64,000 bases of DNA from JAGWRA01 sp035534615 (GCA_035534615.1 DATLRO010000068.1:7326-71325); one strand, 5' to 3'. Shown: positions 1 to 12,709, counted from the first letter of the stretch. Notes: generated by a model not told the origin, from the letters alone. Numbers and translations: made by a program.

Positions 1-609
1 GGTGGCCCAGCAGGCGCTCGCGGCGACGGCCGGCGGGCGGTTCGTCGGCTTCCATCATGTCGAGGTGCTGCTCGCCCTGTGCGGGCCGGACGCCCGGGGC
101 GGCGTGGATCTGCCGGGGCAGCGGGCGGAACGAAATGGCGGAGAGGTCGTCTTAGTGAGTAGGGCCGGCGGCGTCGCGCCACCGGCCACGGCCGCGTTTC
201 AGTATCCGCTGGCCGTTCCGGGAACCGTGGAGGTCCCCGAGGCCGGCTGCCGGATTTCGGCGGTCCTGCCCGGGCCGGGCGGCGATCCGGCGGCCGACCC
301 GGGCGCCTGGACCGGCCGCGGGCCGTGGGCGCTGGTGGCCGCGGGCCGGGTACGGCCCGGCCTGGGCGTCCGCAGCCGCCGGCCGGGCGACCGGTTTCAG
401 CCGGCCGGATTCGGCGGGCACCGGAAACTGCAGGATTTCTTCGTTGATCACAAAATTGCCCGACCCGACCGCGATCGGGTGCCGCTGGTGGTCGACGCCG
501 AGGACCGGATCGTCTGGGTGGCGGGCCACCGGCTGGCGGACGAGTTTCGTGTGACTGACCGCGCGGCAGGCATGGTAATCTTGAAGCTTGAGGCTCGGGG
601 AGGCACGGC

Positions 610-613
<4 letters not shown>
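1..613 (+). CDS. tilS: tRNA(Ile)-lysidine synthetase, C-terminal part (5' end outside window)
   Basis: TilS ligates lysine to C34 of the AUA-decoding tRNA-Ile. The catalytic PP-loop domain is upstream of the window; what remains is the linker and the C-terminal TilS domain. Visible family features are a GFHHVE segment and a DLPGQRAERNGG segment near the start, and the C-terminal stretch VRSRRPGDRFQPAGFGG followed by KLQDFFVDHKIAR. The stop codon TGA (611-613) overlaps the TTG start of ftsH by 4 bp, the classic tilS-ftsH coupling in bacteria. The true start cannot be given. Confidence 0.87.
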
Positions 614-2520
<1,907 letters not shown>

Positions 2521-2548
2521 GCCCGGTTCTCTGCGCCCGCCGTCCGGC

Positions 2549-2577
2549 GCCGGCTTCGGCCGGCCCGGCGCGCCGGG
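2549..2577 (+). other. Tandem RNA hairpins between ftsH and folP
   Basis: A perfect 6-bp stem GCCGGC closed by a UUCG tetraloop (2549-2564) abuts a 14-bp perfect palindrome (2564-2577). Together they fill much of the 72-bp ftsH-folP gap. No U-tract follows, so they may be an mRNA-stability or attenuation element rather than a full terminator. The function is inferred only from shape. Confidence 0.45.
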
Positions 2578-2592
2578 TGCCGGGAGCCGGTC

Positions 2593-3474
2593 GTGATCTC
2601 CCGCCGACACTACGACCTCCCGCTTCCCGGCGGCCGCCGGCTGGTGCTCGGCCCGCGGACGCTCGTCATGGGCGTGCTGAACGTCACTCCCGATTCCTTC
2701 GCCGAGGCGGTCCCGCGCCTGGATCCCGTCCAGGCGGCCGCCGACGCGCATCGGATGGAAGCCGAAGGGGCCGACCTGATCGACATCGGCGGCGAGTCGA
2801 CGCGGCCCGGCGCCGGGCCGGTGACGGTCGAAGAGGAACTGGCGCGCGTCATGCCGGTGATCGACCGGCTGCGCGGGCGCATCGGCGTTCCGCTGGCGAT
2901 CGACACCAGCAAGGCGGCCGTGGCGCGCGCGGCGCTCGACGCGGGCGTCGCGATCGTCAATGACGTGAGCGGGCTGCGCGCCGACCCTGCGCTGGCCGGC
3001 GTGGTGGCCGCGCACGGGGCGGCCCTCGTGCTGATGCACTCGCGCGGCACGCCCCGCGACATGCATCACGAGGCGCGCTACGAGTCGCTCCTCGACGAGG
3101 TCGCGGCCGAGCTGCGGGCGGCGATGGCGCGGGCCGTCGAGGCCGGGGTGCCGGCGGCGCAGCTGATCCTCGACCCCGGAATCGGATTTGCCAAGCGGCC
3201 GGCGCACAGCTATGGTGTGCTGGCGGGGTTGTCCGCCCTCACCCCGCTCGACCGGCCGCTCCTGGTCGGCCCGTCGCGCAAGTCGTTCCTGTGCACGGCG
3301 ATTGGCGACGTGCCGGCCCCTGAGCGCGACTGGGCGACGGCGGCGGCCGTGACGGCTGCCGTCCTGGAGGGCGCCCATATCGTCCGCGTGCACGCGGTGC
3401 ACGCCATGGGACAGGTGGTGCGTGTCGCCGACGAGCTGCGGCGGCACGCGGACGCTTCGGCATGGACAGGCTGA
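2593..3474 (+). CDS. folP: Dihydropteroate synthase
   Basis: Condenses p-aminobenzoate with dihydropterin pyrophosphate in folate synthesis (cytoplasm). 293 aa. Both Pfam pterin-binding signatures are present: GVLNVTPDSF at 27-36 and DIGGESTRPG at 64-73, plus the later LILDPGIGFAK and GPSRKSF motifs of the TIM-barrel active site. The start is GTG 2593, chosen because the conserved barrel begins about 20 residues later and no better start lies downstream. The 3' end overlaps cdaA by 13 bp, so folP, cdaA, ybbR and glmM look like one operon downstream of ftsH. Confidence 0.95.
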   Translation: MISRRHYDLPLPGGRRLVLGPRTLVMGVLNVTPDSFAEAVPRLDPVQAAADAHRMEAEGADLIDIGGESTRPGAGPVTVEEELARVMPVIDRLRGRIGVPLAIDTSKAAVARAALDAGVAIVNDVSGLRADPALAGVVAAHGAALVLMHSRGTPRDMHHEARYESLLDEVAAELRAAMARAVEAGVPAAQLILDPGIGFAKRPAHSYGVLAGLSALTPLDRPLLVGPSRKSFLCTAIGDVPAPERDWATAAAVTAAVLEGAHIVRVHAVHAMGQVVRVADELRRHADASAWTG

Positions 3475-4271
3475 CCACTCTGCTGCATCGGCCGCCGGGC
3501 TGGGGGGACCTGGTCGACATCGCGGTCGTGGCGATTGCGATCTACCAGGGTTTGCTCCTCATTCGCGGGACGCGGGCCGTGCAGATGGCGCTCGGCAGCG
3601 CGTTCATCGTGGCGCTGTACTACGTCTCGCGCTGGGGGCACCTCGACACCGTCAACTGGCTGATCCGCAATATGGTCGGCTACGTCGTGTTCGCCGCGAT
3701 CGTCCTCTTCCAGTCGGACATCCGGCGGGCGCTCGCCCATCTGGGGCGCGCGCCGTTCTTCCGGCACTTCGCGAAAGCGGCGAGCCAGGACGAGACGATC
3801 GAGGAGCTGGTGGTCAGCGCCGGCATGCTGTCGGCGCAGCACGTCGGCGCCATCATCGTGGTCGAGCGCCAGATCGGGCTGCGGACGTACATCGAGAGCG
3901 GCATCCCGCTCGACGCCCGCCTGACCTACGATCTGCTGCTCAGCATCTTCCACACGTCGTCGCCGCTGCACGACGGCGCCGTCATCATCCAGGACGACCG
4001 GATTGCCGCGGCGGCCTGCTTCCTGCCGCTCACGGTCAACCCGGTGCTGAGCACGGAGCTCGGCTCGCGACACCGGGCCGCCATCGGCCTGAGCGAGGAA
4101 ACCGACGCCGTCGCCATCGTCGTGTCCGAGCGGACCGGGCGGATCTCGCTGGTCTGCGAAGGCGACATCGAGCGCGGCGTCGACCAGGACCGGCTGCGGG
4201 AGCGCCTGCGGACGCTGATGGCCGAACGGCCGGCGGCGGCCTCGCGGGCTTCACGGGACACCGAACGCTGA
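3462..4271 (+). CDS. cdaA: Diadenylate cyclase (c-di-AMP synthase), CdaA type
   Basis: Makes c-di-AMP from two ATP at the membrane. 269 aa with three N-terminal transmembrane helices (about residues 17-34, 41-55 and 70-84) and a DAC domain. The catalytic DGA motif is at D171 (LHDGAVI) and the RHR motif at 203-205 (GSRHRAAIG). The order cdaA-ybbR-glmM is the conserved c-di-AMP/cell-wall module first described in Firmicutes. YbbR and GlmM are known modulators of CdaA there; the same partnership is inferred here. The gene starts inside the end of folP and its stop shares one base with the ybbR start. Confidence 0.95.
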   Translation: MDRLTTLLHRPPGWGDLVDIAVVAIAIYQGLLLIRGTRAVQMALGSAFIVALYYVSRWGHLDTVNWLIRNMVGYVVFAAIVLFQSDIRRALAHLGRAPFFRHFAKAASQDETIEELVVSAGMLSAQHVGAIIVVERQIGLRTYIESGIPLDARLTYDLLLSIFHTSSPLHDGAVIIQDDRIAAAACFLPLTVNPVLSTELGSRHRAAIGLSEETDAVAIVVSERTGRISLVCEGDIERGVDQDRLRERLRTLMAERPAAASRASRDTER

Positions 4272-5188
4272 TGCGCTATCGTTTCCGGCCGTTCCGGCAT
4301 TTCGGGCTGAAGGTGCTGGCCGTCGTGCTGGCGTTCCTGCTGTGGCTGGTGGTCGCCGGCGAGGAGACGGTCGAGCGCAGCGTGCGCGTGCCGCTCGAGC
4401 TGCAGCAGGTGCCGGCCGGGCTCGATCTGGTCAGCGAGCCGCCGGCGACGGTGGACGTGCTCGTCCGCGGCGCCTCCGACGCCGTGAGCCGCATGTCGCC
4501 CGGCGATCTGGTGGCCGTGCTCGACCTGCGCACCGCCCGCTCCGGCCGCCGGTTCTTTCCGCTGACGCCGGAGGAAGTGCGGGCGCCGTTCGGGGTCGAC
4601 GTCGTCGAGGTCGTGCCGAACACCGTCGCGATCGTGTTCGAGAAGGAAGGCCGCAAGCTCGTGCCGATTGCCCCGTCGGTGGAGGGCCGCCCGGCCCCCG
4701 GCTACATGATCGGGCAGATCACGTCGGACCCGGCGTCCGTCACCGTGATCGGCCCCGACAGCGTGCTCGACCGGCTGCCGGCGGCGATGACCGAGCCCGT
4801 GCTCGTCGCCGGCGCGAAGTCCCGGGTGCAGGAGGCGGTGACGGTCGGGGTGGCCGATCCGCACCTGCGGCTGCAGGCGCCGGTCACGGCGAAGGTGACG
4901 GTGAATGTCATTCCCGCCCCGGCGGAGCGGACGCTGCTCCACGTCCCGGTCCGCATCCAGCACCTGGGCCCGGGGCTCGAGGCGCGGGCGCTCCCGCCGG
5001 TCGTGAAGGTGACCGTGCGCGGCAGCGAGACGGCGGTCAGGGCGCTGCGGGCCGATTCGATCATCGTCTCCGTCGATGCCAGCGGGCTCGGGGCCGGCCG
5101 CTACACGCTGACGCCGCGCGCTGCGCCGCAGCGCGACACCGGGATCGTCCAGATCGAGCCGGCGGAAGTCCAGATTACAATCAGATAG
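4271..5188 (+). CDS. ybbR: YbbR/CdaR-like protein
   Basis: 305 aa. One N-terminal membrane anchor (about residues 13-30, FGLKVLAVVLAFLLWLVVAG) is followed by an extracytoplasmic region made of YbbR repeats. The repeats show the pattern 'VPLELQQVPAGLDLVSEPPA' and recurring 'V.V.VRG' strands. In Firmicutes CdaR binds and tunes the neighbouring diadenylate cyclase; that role is inferred from synteny. The ATG at 4271 shares its A with the cdaA stop (TGATG), indicating translational coupling. Confidence 0.85.
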   Translation: MRYRFRPFRHFGLKVLAVVLAFLLWLVVAGEETVERSVRVPLELQQVPAGLDLVSEPPATVDVLVRGASDAVSRMSPGDLVAVLDLRTARSGRRFFPLTPEEVRAPFGVDVVEVVPNTVAIVFEKEGRKLVPIAPSVEGRPAPGYMIGQITSDPASVTVIGPDSVLDRLPAAMTEPVLVAGAKSRVQEAVTVGVADPHLRLQAPVTAKVTVNVIPAPAERTLLHVPVRIQHLGPGLEARALPPVVKVTVRGSETAVRALRADSIIVSVDASGLGAGRYTLTPRAAPQRDTGIVQIEPAEVQITIR

Positions 5189-5211
5189 CGGGCGCGGCCC
5201 GCGACCTCGCC

Positions 5212-6549
<1,338 letters not shown>

Positions 6550-6569
6550 CGGAACGGAGCACGCGACAC

Positions 6570-7415
<846 letters not shown>

Positions 7416-7491
7416 GGCAGATCCTCCCTGATCGTCCCCTGCACTCCGCCTTCCCTCGCGTCCGGCCGGCTCGTGGGCGGCGGCGGTCCGC

Positions 7492-10209
7492 CTATTCTTC
7501 CAGCGCCAGCCTGCCGAAGAGCGGCTGTCCCGTGCGGGCGGCGTAGAAGCCGAAGCAGGTGATGCCGACGGCGAGCAGCAGGGCGATATTGCCCGACAGC
7601 GCCCACCAGGCTCCGGGGGAGCGCGACAACGGCACCGAGGAGAGCAGGTTGTCGAAGAAGAGCGCCACGGTCACCGTGAGCAGACCGAAGCGGAACACGG
7701 CGACCGTGATCAGCAGGATCACCACCACGCCGACGAGGGCGACGGGCCACCCGTTGCTGATGTAGGCGCCGCTGTTGGAGGCCACCGTCACGATTGCCAC
7801 GACGAGGGCAATGGCCAGCCAGGCGCGCCGCACCAGGAGCCGCAGGATGACGAAGAAGAGCGCCAGCAGCAGCGCGCTCTCCAGCGCGCTGTAGGCGACC
7901 TGCACCGCAGCGAGCGGCAGGGCGGCGGAGTGGGCCAGCAGATTCACCTGGTCGCCCAGGGGCGGGGTTCCCGCTTTCGTACCGCTCAGCGCCGGCGCGA
8001 GTCCCCGGGCCACTTCCGTCAACAGGAGCACGACGCCCAGGGCGGCGCCGGCGAGGATGTCGTGGCCGACCCGCGGATCGCGCAGGCGACCCGACATGAG
8101 GCGGCTCCAGCCCAGCAGGCCGTCCGGCCAGTAGCGGCGGGCGTAGGGCTCGATGGCGACGTACATCACCCAGACCTGGGCCACCTGCAGCAGGGCGATG
8201 CCGACGGCGACCAGGAGATGCTGCAGTTCGACGTACGGCGACGGCGTGTGGTGGGCGGCGAACAGCCAGCCGACCGTGATGCCGCCAAACAGCGCGAGGG
8301 TCAGTCGTGTGGCGGCGCGCCAGTCGGCACGGCGGGCGCGCACGTGCCGGTACGCAAGCAGCGCCGCGCCGAAGAGCGACAGGTTCCAGACCATCAGGTT
8401 GAAGAGACCCGAGAGAAACTGCGCCGCGGACTGCCGGGCCGGCTCCGGCGGTTTCATCCACGGCCCGATGACGGAAAAGGCGGTCGGGCGGCCGCGGTAG
8501 GCGGCGGCTTCCACGCGCACCGTCACGCCGGGCCGATCGCCGAGCGGCCCTTCCCAGGCCTGGCGCACGTCGGCGAACGCCGGCGGCGTCCATTCGGGCG
8601 CCACCGGATGGAAGGCCGCCAGGTCCAGGCCGGCCGCGGTGAACAGCGGCTTCCACTGCGGGGCCGGCGCCGGCCCCGTGTCGGGCTCGAACGCGGGTGG
8701 CACGGCCTGGAACTCGACCAGGCGGCCCCGCGTGTCCGTGACGACGGTCTGCATGCCGGACGTGGTGGCCGGGGGATCGGTCAGTGAAATGTTCGACGTC
8801 GGCCCACTGGGCGTCATCTGCTGCGGGCTGGTCCGGTACCAGAAGAGGAGGGCCGGCGGCTCGTCGCCGCGCAGGAGGTTCCACCATCCGGTCTGCCCGC
8901 TCGTGGTCCGAACCCAGGCCAGATTGGCCGACGGAATCTGGAAGTTGGACGCCGCGTCGGCCGGCGTCCCGTGGTAGCCGAACGACGCGGTCATCTGCTG
9001 AATCCGGTCGATCAGCACCGCAGGCGGCTTGTCGAGCGGCACGAGCGAGGGAAGCGACGCGCGCGGCCCGAGGACCGCGAAGGCCGCCAGCACGGCCAGC
9101 GAGGCGGCCGTCATCGCCAGCGCGCGGCCGAGCGGCATGGCCGGGCTCTCGCCGGCGGCGATGAGCAGCTCGGGCGACGGCGTCTCGCCGGCGGCGAGCG
9201 CCGCGGCGAGCGGATCGGCGCCCGGCATCGCGGCGGCGACGGCGAGCGCCGATGCCGGCCGCCGCGGCGGATCCTGTTCGAGGCACCGGAGGATGACGCG
9301 CTCGATGGCCGGGTCCAGATCGGGGACGACCGCGCTCGGCACCGGGCGGCTGCCGCTCTCGTGCAGGGCGACGAGCTCGTGCAGCGATTTGGCCTCGTGC
9401 ACGCGCCGGCCCGTGAAGATCTCGAACAGCACGAGCCCGAGGGCGTAGAGGTCGCTGGCGACCGATGCCGGCTCGCGCCTCAGCTGCTCCGGCGCCATGT
9501 ACTGCGGCGTGCCGGCAAGCCCCTCCTCGCGTTCGCCGTCCATGGCCGCGAGGCCGAAGTCGGTGAGCCGCACGTTGCCGCGGCCGTCGATCATCACATT
9601 GGCCGGCTTCAGATCGCGGTGGAGCACGCCGCGCTCGTGCGCCGCGGCGAGGCCTGCGCACAGCTGCCGGGCCAGCTCGACGGCCTTATCCTGCGGCACC
9701 CGTCCGATCCGGCGGAGCAGCGACGCGAGATCCTCGCCGTCGACGTACTCCATCGTAATGAACGGCCGGCCGTCGGCCTCGCCGAGGTCGTAGAGCCGGC
9801 AGACGTTCTTGTGCGACACCTGGCGGGCCACGCGCAGTTCCCCGTGGAACTGCGCCAGCCGCGCGGCGTCGTGTGCCACCTCTTCGGGGAGGAATTTCAG
9901 GGCGACCGGCTGCCCCAGCGTCAGATCGTCGGCGCGGTAGACCTCGCCCATGCCGCCCCTGCCGAGCAGCGCGACCAGGCGGTAGCGTCCCGCCAGAATC
10001 GCGCCCGACTCGAAGCGGACGGTCGGCGGCCGGCGGTCGCCGGTGGACGCCGGCGTGACGCCCGGCGCGACGGTCCGGGTGGCGGCCGGGTCGTCGAGGC
10101 CGGGAGCGGACCCGGCCGCGGCCGGCGCGGGATCGACCGCGGCGCCGCACGATGGGCAGAACCGCGCGGCGGCCGGCCGGGCGGTGCCGCACGCGGGGCA
10201 ACAGGGCAC
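7492..10209 (-). CDS. Membrane Ser/Thr protein kinase with N-terminal zinc ribbon
   Basis: 905 aa. Residues 3-25 form a zinc ribbon (CPACG...CPSCG). A linker leads to a complete Hanks-type kinase domain (about 70-340): glycine loop LLGRGGMGEVYRA, ALKFL lysine, HRDLKPANV at 197-205, DFGLA and GTPQYMAPEQ. One membrane segment follows near residue 365, then a region of about 200 residues, then some seven or eight hydrophobic helices to the C-terminus. Such kinases are abundant in Acidobacteriota; the substrate is unknown. The start is GTG 10209, where the zinc ribbon begins; an upstream ATG would add 38 basic, low-complexity residues. A TACAAT box 6 bp before the GTG suggests a leaderless mRNA. 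Confidence 0.88.
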   Translation of the reverse strand: MPCCPACGTARPAAARFCPSCGAAVDPAPAAAGSAPGLDDPAATRTVAPGVTPASTGDRRPPTVRFESGAILAGRYRLVALLGRGGMGEVYRADDLTLGQPVALKFLPEEVAHDAARLAQFHGELRVARQVSHKNVCRLYDLGEADGRPFITMEYVDGEDLASLLRRIGRVPQDKAVELARQLCAGLAAAHERGVLHRDLKPANVMIDGRGNVRLTDFGLAAMDGEREEGLAGTPQYMAPEQLRREPASVASDLYALGLVLFEIFTGRRVHEAKSLHELVALHESGSRPVPSAVVPDLDPAIERVILRCLEQDPPRRPASALAVAAAMPGADPLAAALAAGETPSPELLIAAGESPAMPLGRALAMTAASLAVLAAFAVLGPRASLPSLVPLDKPPAVLIDRIQQMTASFGYHGTPADAASNFQIPSANLAWVRTTSGQTGWWNLLRGDEPPALLFWYRTSPQQMTPSGPTSNISLTDPPATTSGMQTVVTDTRGRLVEFQAVPPAFEPDTGPAPAPQWKPLFTAAGLDLAAFHPVAPEWTPPAFADVRQAWEGPLGDRPGVTVRVEAAAYRGRPTAFSVIGPWMKPPEPARQSAAQFLSGLFNLMVWNLSLFGAALLAYRHVRARRADWRAATRLTLALFGGITVGWLFAAHHTPSPYVELQHLLVAVGIALLQVAQVWVMYVAIEPYARRYWPDGLLGWSRLMSGRLRDPRVGHDILAGAALGVVLLLTEVARGLAPALSGTKAGTPPLGDQVNLLAHSAALPLAAVQVAYSALESALLLALFFVILRLLVRRAWLAIALVVAIVTVASNSGAYISNGWPVALVGVVVILLITVAVFRFGLLTVTVALFFDNLLSSVPLSRSPGAWWALSGNIALLLAVGITCFGFYAARTGQPLFGRLALEE

Positions 10210-10215
10210 GGCGAG

Positions 10216-10221
10216 ATTGTA
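10216..10221 (-). promoter_or_regulatory. Candidate -10 box (TACAAT) of leaderless kinase transcript
   Basis: On the minus strand TACAAT is followed by six bases and then the GTG start of the kinase gene. Transcription would begin at or next to the start codon. No convincing -35 is visible. Confidence 0.5.
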
Positions 10222-10408
10222 GCGGAGATGTCCGGCGCCGCGCCCGCGCCGGAGAGCTCGGCCCTGCCGCCCCGTGCCGTCCGAAGGCGGGCACCGGCGG
10301 ACGCGACGCGTCCTCTTGCCCACGCGGATCCGGACCGATGGCCCGGGGCGAGCTGGACCGCCGGCCCGCCCGGGATGAATCGCCCGGTGGACTGGCTTCG
10401 GGAGTCAC

Positions 10409-10417
10409 TGCTATGAT
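10409..10417 (+). promoter_or_regulatory. Candidate extended -10 promoter for the TPR gene
   Basis: TG-C-TATGAT is an extended -10 match (5 of 6 in the hexamer) about 95 bp upstream of the TPR gene, in the 303-bp divergent gap 10210-10512. Nothing else was recognised in that gap. Confidence 0.4.
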
Positions 10418-10512
10418 CGGGGCTTTCAGCGGGTGACAGCCCGGGTGCGCCGGTGCGTTCGCCGGGGCGCGGCGGGTCTCGAGACCTGAATCCGTCCGCG
10501 GCGAGCATCTTT

Positions 10513-11175
10513 ATGAAGTCCGAATCGATTGTTTTCGGCCTTGCCGGCGTCTGTTTCGGCCTGATCGTCGGCTGGGTGATCGCGAACCAGCAGGTCCCGG
10601 GACGCCAGCCGGCCATCGCGGCCGCCAGCGCGTCGGCGTCGCAGCCGGCGCCGACCATGCCGGCGCAGGGGTCCGGCACGAGTGATCAGAGCACGAGCGC
10701 CAGCGGCGACCAGCCGGTCCCGCTCGACGCGAGCCGCGTGCAGGCGCTGACGGCCCAGGCGGCGCAGCACCCGAACGACGCCGGCCCGCGCATTCAGCTC
10801 GGCAACATGTACTTCGACGCCGAACAGTACCAGACCGCGATCAACTGGTACCAGCAGGCGCTCAAGCTGGCCCCGCGCGACGTCGACGTCAGCACCGACC
10901 TCGGCGTGTGCTTCTACTACACGAACCAGCCCGATCTCGCCCTGAAGCAGTTCAATTACTCCCTGTCGATCGATCCCCGGCACCTGAAGACGCTGTTGAA
11001 CATCGGCGTCGTCCGCGCGTTCGGCAAGCAGGATCTGGAGGGCGCGGCCAGGGCGTGGCAGAAGCTGGTCGATATCGCGCCGAACAGTCCGGAGGGCCAG
11101 GCGGCGAAGAAGGCGCTGGAGAGCATGCGCCAGGCCCATCCTGGCCTCGGCACCGGCGGGGCGTCCGGCCCCTGA
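10513..11175 (+). CDS. Membrane-anchored TPR protein
   Basis: 220 aa. A single N-terminal membrane segment (about residues 6-23, IVFGLAGVCFGLIVGWVIA) is followed by a low-complexity Ala/Ser/Gln linker. About three tetratricopeptide repeats come next (from about residue 80), with the typical pattern of NMYFDAEQYQTAINWYQQAL. The position suggests a scaffold or assembly role, but no substrate can be named. ATG 10513 is chosen because it begins just before the anchor. The YHS-motif gene follows 6 bp later, so the two are probably cotranscribed. Confidence 0.8.
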   Translation: MKSESIVFGLAGVCFGLIVGWVIANQQVPGRQPAIAAASASASQPAPTMPAQGSGTSDQSTSASGDQPVPLDASRVQALTAQAAQHPNDAGPRIQLGNMYFDAEQYQTAINWYQQALKLAPRDVDVSTDLGVCFYYTNQPDLALKQFNYSLSIDPRHLKTLLNIGVVRAFGKQDLEGAARAWQKLVDIAPNSPEGQAAKKALESMRQAHPGLGTGGASGP

Positions 11176-11181
11176 GCCCCG

Positions 11182-11442
11182 ATGGTCCGGCTGCTGCTCC
11201 TGCTGCTGTTCCTGGTCTTCCTCGGGCGGGCCGTGTGGCGGTTCCTCCAGGGGGTCGTCGAGGGAGCGACGCGGCAGGGCGGGCGCCCGGGCACGCCGTC
11301 GCGCGGCGTCCAGATGGTCCGGGATCCGGTGTGCGGCACGTTCGTCGTGCCGGCCCGGGCGTACGCACTCGGCGAGGGCGATCGGCAGGTCTTCTTCTGT
11401 TCGGAACGGTGCCGCGAGCAGTATCGCGCGGGAGCGCGGTGA
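11182..11442 (+). CDS. Small membrane protein with YHS/TRASH-like metal-binding motif
   Basis: 86 aa. A hydrophobic N-terminal helix (residues 2-16) is followed by a short basic linker and a C-terminal YHS-like motif. The motif is DPVCGTFV, then FFCSERCREQY about 20 residues later. Three cysteines in a C-x(n)-C-x3-C arrangement could bind a metal ion. Similar short 'DPVCG...FCS..C' proteins are widespread and mostly uncharacterised. It follows the TPR gene by 6 bp and precedes the aldolase by 18 bp. Function unknown. Confidence 0.75.
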   Translation: MVRLLLLLLFLVFLGRAVWRFLQGVVEGATRQGGRPGTPSRGVQMVRDPVCGTFVVPARAYALGEGDRQVFFCSERCREQYRAGAR

Positions 11443-11460
11443 GCGGGTTGGGCAGGTCCG

Positions 11461-12327
11461 ATGGCTGAGCGGTCCGAAGCGCGCCTGCGCGCCGACATCG
11501 TCGAGATCGGGCGGCGTCTCCACGAGCGGGGGTACGTCGCCTCGAACGACGGCAACATCAGCGCCCGGCTGGATGGCGCGCGCCTGCTGACGACCCCGAG
11601 AGGCGTGTCGAAGCGCGACATGACCCCCGACATGATGGTGGTCACGGATCTCGACGGGCGCAAGCTGGCCGGCGAGCGGACGGCCTCGTCGGAACTGCTG
11701 ATGCACCTCGAGGTCTACCGGAACCGGCCCGAGGTGGAGGCGGTCGTGCACGCGCATCCGCCCGCAGCCACGGGGTTCGCGGTGGCCGGCATCCCGCTGG
11801 ACCGGGCGGTGCTCGCGGAAATCGTCACGACGCTCGGCAGCATTCCGATTGCGGCCTACGGCACGCCGTCGACGCAGGAACTGGCCGACGCGGTCCGCCA
11901 GTACATCCGGGCGCACGACGGGCTGCTGCTGGCCAATCACGGCGCATTGACCGTCGGCGGCGATCTGTTCACCGCGTACTACAACATGGAGCGGGTCGAG
12001 CACTTCGCGCGCATCAGTCTGGTGGCGCGGCTGCTCGGGCGCGAGTATCTGCTGTCGCGCGAGGAAGTCGAGCGGCTGCAGGGCCTGCGCGGTGCGTACG
12101 GCGTGGCGGCTCCGGCGCCGATCTGCACGGACGGCAGCCAGGCGCCGGCCGCGGGCGAGGTCGCCAGCTGCCAGGTGATTCAGGCGCCGCCGGGGGGCGG
12201 CCTCCGGCTCGTGCCCGACGTCCCGGGGACGGCGGCCGGCGCGCCGCCGAGCGACGACACCGAAATTCGGTTAACATACCGCGAGCTGACGGCGCTCATC
12301 GAGGACGCGGTCAGGAACCTGACATAA
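11461..12327 (+). CDS. Class II aldolase/adducin-family protein, probable microcompartment cargo
   Basis: Fuculose-/rhamnulose-1-phosphate aldolase family: zinc-dependent retro-aldol cleavage of a sugar phosphate to an aldehyde plus DHAP. 288 aa. Residues 1-205 are the catalytic fold with SNDGNISARL, TPRGVSKRDM, the metal ligands HAHPPA, and the third His in LLANHGALTVG. Beyond it lies a Pro/Gly/Ala linker (about 215-265). The gene then ends in a predicted amphipathic helix (about 269-288, EIRLTYRELTALIEDAVRNL) resembling an encapsulation peptide. The next genes are shell proteins, so this is the likely signature enzyme of the compartment. The exact substrate is not determined by the sequence. 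Confidence 0.88.
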   Translation: MAERSEARLRADIVEIGRRLHERGYVASNDGNISARLDGARLLTTPRGVSKRDMTPDMMVVTDLDGRKLAGERTASSELLMHLEVYRNRPEVEAVVHAHPPAATGFAVAGIPLDRAVLAEIVTTLGSIPIAAYGTPSTQELADAVRQYIRAHDGLLLANHGALTVGGDLFTAYYNMERVEHFARISLVARLLGREYLLSREEVERLQGLRGAYGVAAPAPICTDGSQAPAAGEVASCQVIQAPPGGGLRLVPDVPGTAAGAPPSDDTEIRLTYRELTALIEDAVRNLT

Positions 12328-12357
12328 TCCGCCTGCGCGTCGCGGGTGGCGGCCGGC

Positions 12358-12377
12358 GGCCGGCGTCAGCGCCGGCC
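12358..12377 (+). other. Hairpin upstream of the BMC-H gene
   Basis: A perfect 8-bp stem GGCCGGCG with a TCAG loop sits between the aldolase stop and the BMC-H Shine-Dalgarno (GGAGGAGAG, 12384-12392). It could terminate part of the transcripts or protect a processed shell-gene mRNA, adjusting cargo:shell ratios. This is inference. Confidence 0.4.
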
Positions 12378-12394
12378 ATGGCCTGGAGGAGAGT

Positions 12395-12685
12395 ATGGGC
12401 GAGGCGCTCGGGATGATCGAGACGAAGGGACTTGTCGCGATGATCGAGGCGGCCGACGCCATGGTCAAGGCCGCGAAGGTCACGCTGGTGGGCTGGGAGA
12501 AGATCGGCGCCGGCTACGTCACGGCGCTCGTGCGCGGTGACGTCGCCGCCGTGAAGGCGGCGACCGACGCCGGGGCGGCCGCCGCCCGCCGCGTCGGCGA
12601 GCTCGTGTCGGTCCACGTCATTCCGCGCCCGCACGCGAGTCTCGAGGACACCCTGCCGATCGGCAGGTCGGGCGCCAAGAGCTAG
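12395..12685 (+). CDS. Microcompartment hexameric shell protein (BMC-H)
   Basis: 96 aa, a single BMC domain of CcmK/PduA/EutM type. It begins with the hallmark ALGMIETKGLVAMIEAADAM, followed by KVTLVGWEKIGAGYVTALVRGDVAAVKAAT and the closing VHVIPRPH. Such proteins form cyclic hexamers that tile the shell facets, with a central pore for metabolites. It has a strong ribosome-binding site (GGAGGAGAG). It is the only BMC-H in the window and is followed by three BMC-P genes. Confidence 0.96.
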   Translation: MGEALGMIETKGLVAMIEAADAMVKAAKVTLVGWEKIGAGYVTALVRGDVAAVKAATDAGAAAARRVGELVSVHVIPRPHASLEDTLPIGRSGAKS

Positions 12686-12709
12686 ACACGGGTTCCGATC
12701 GGCTCCCTC

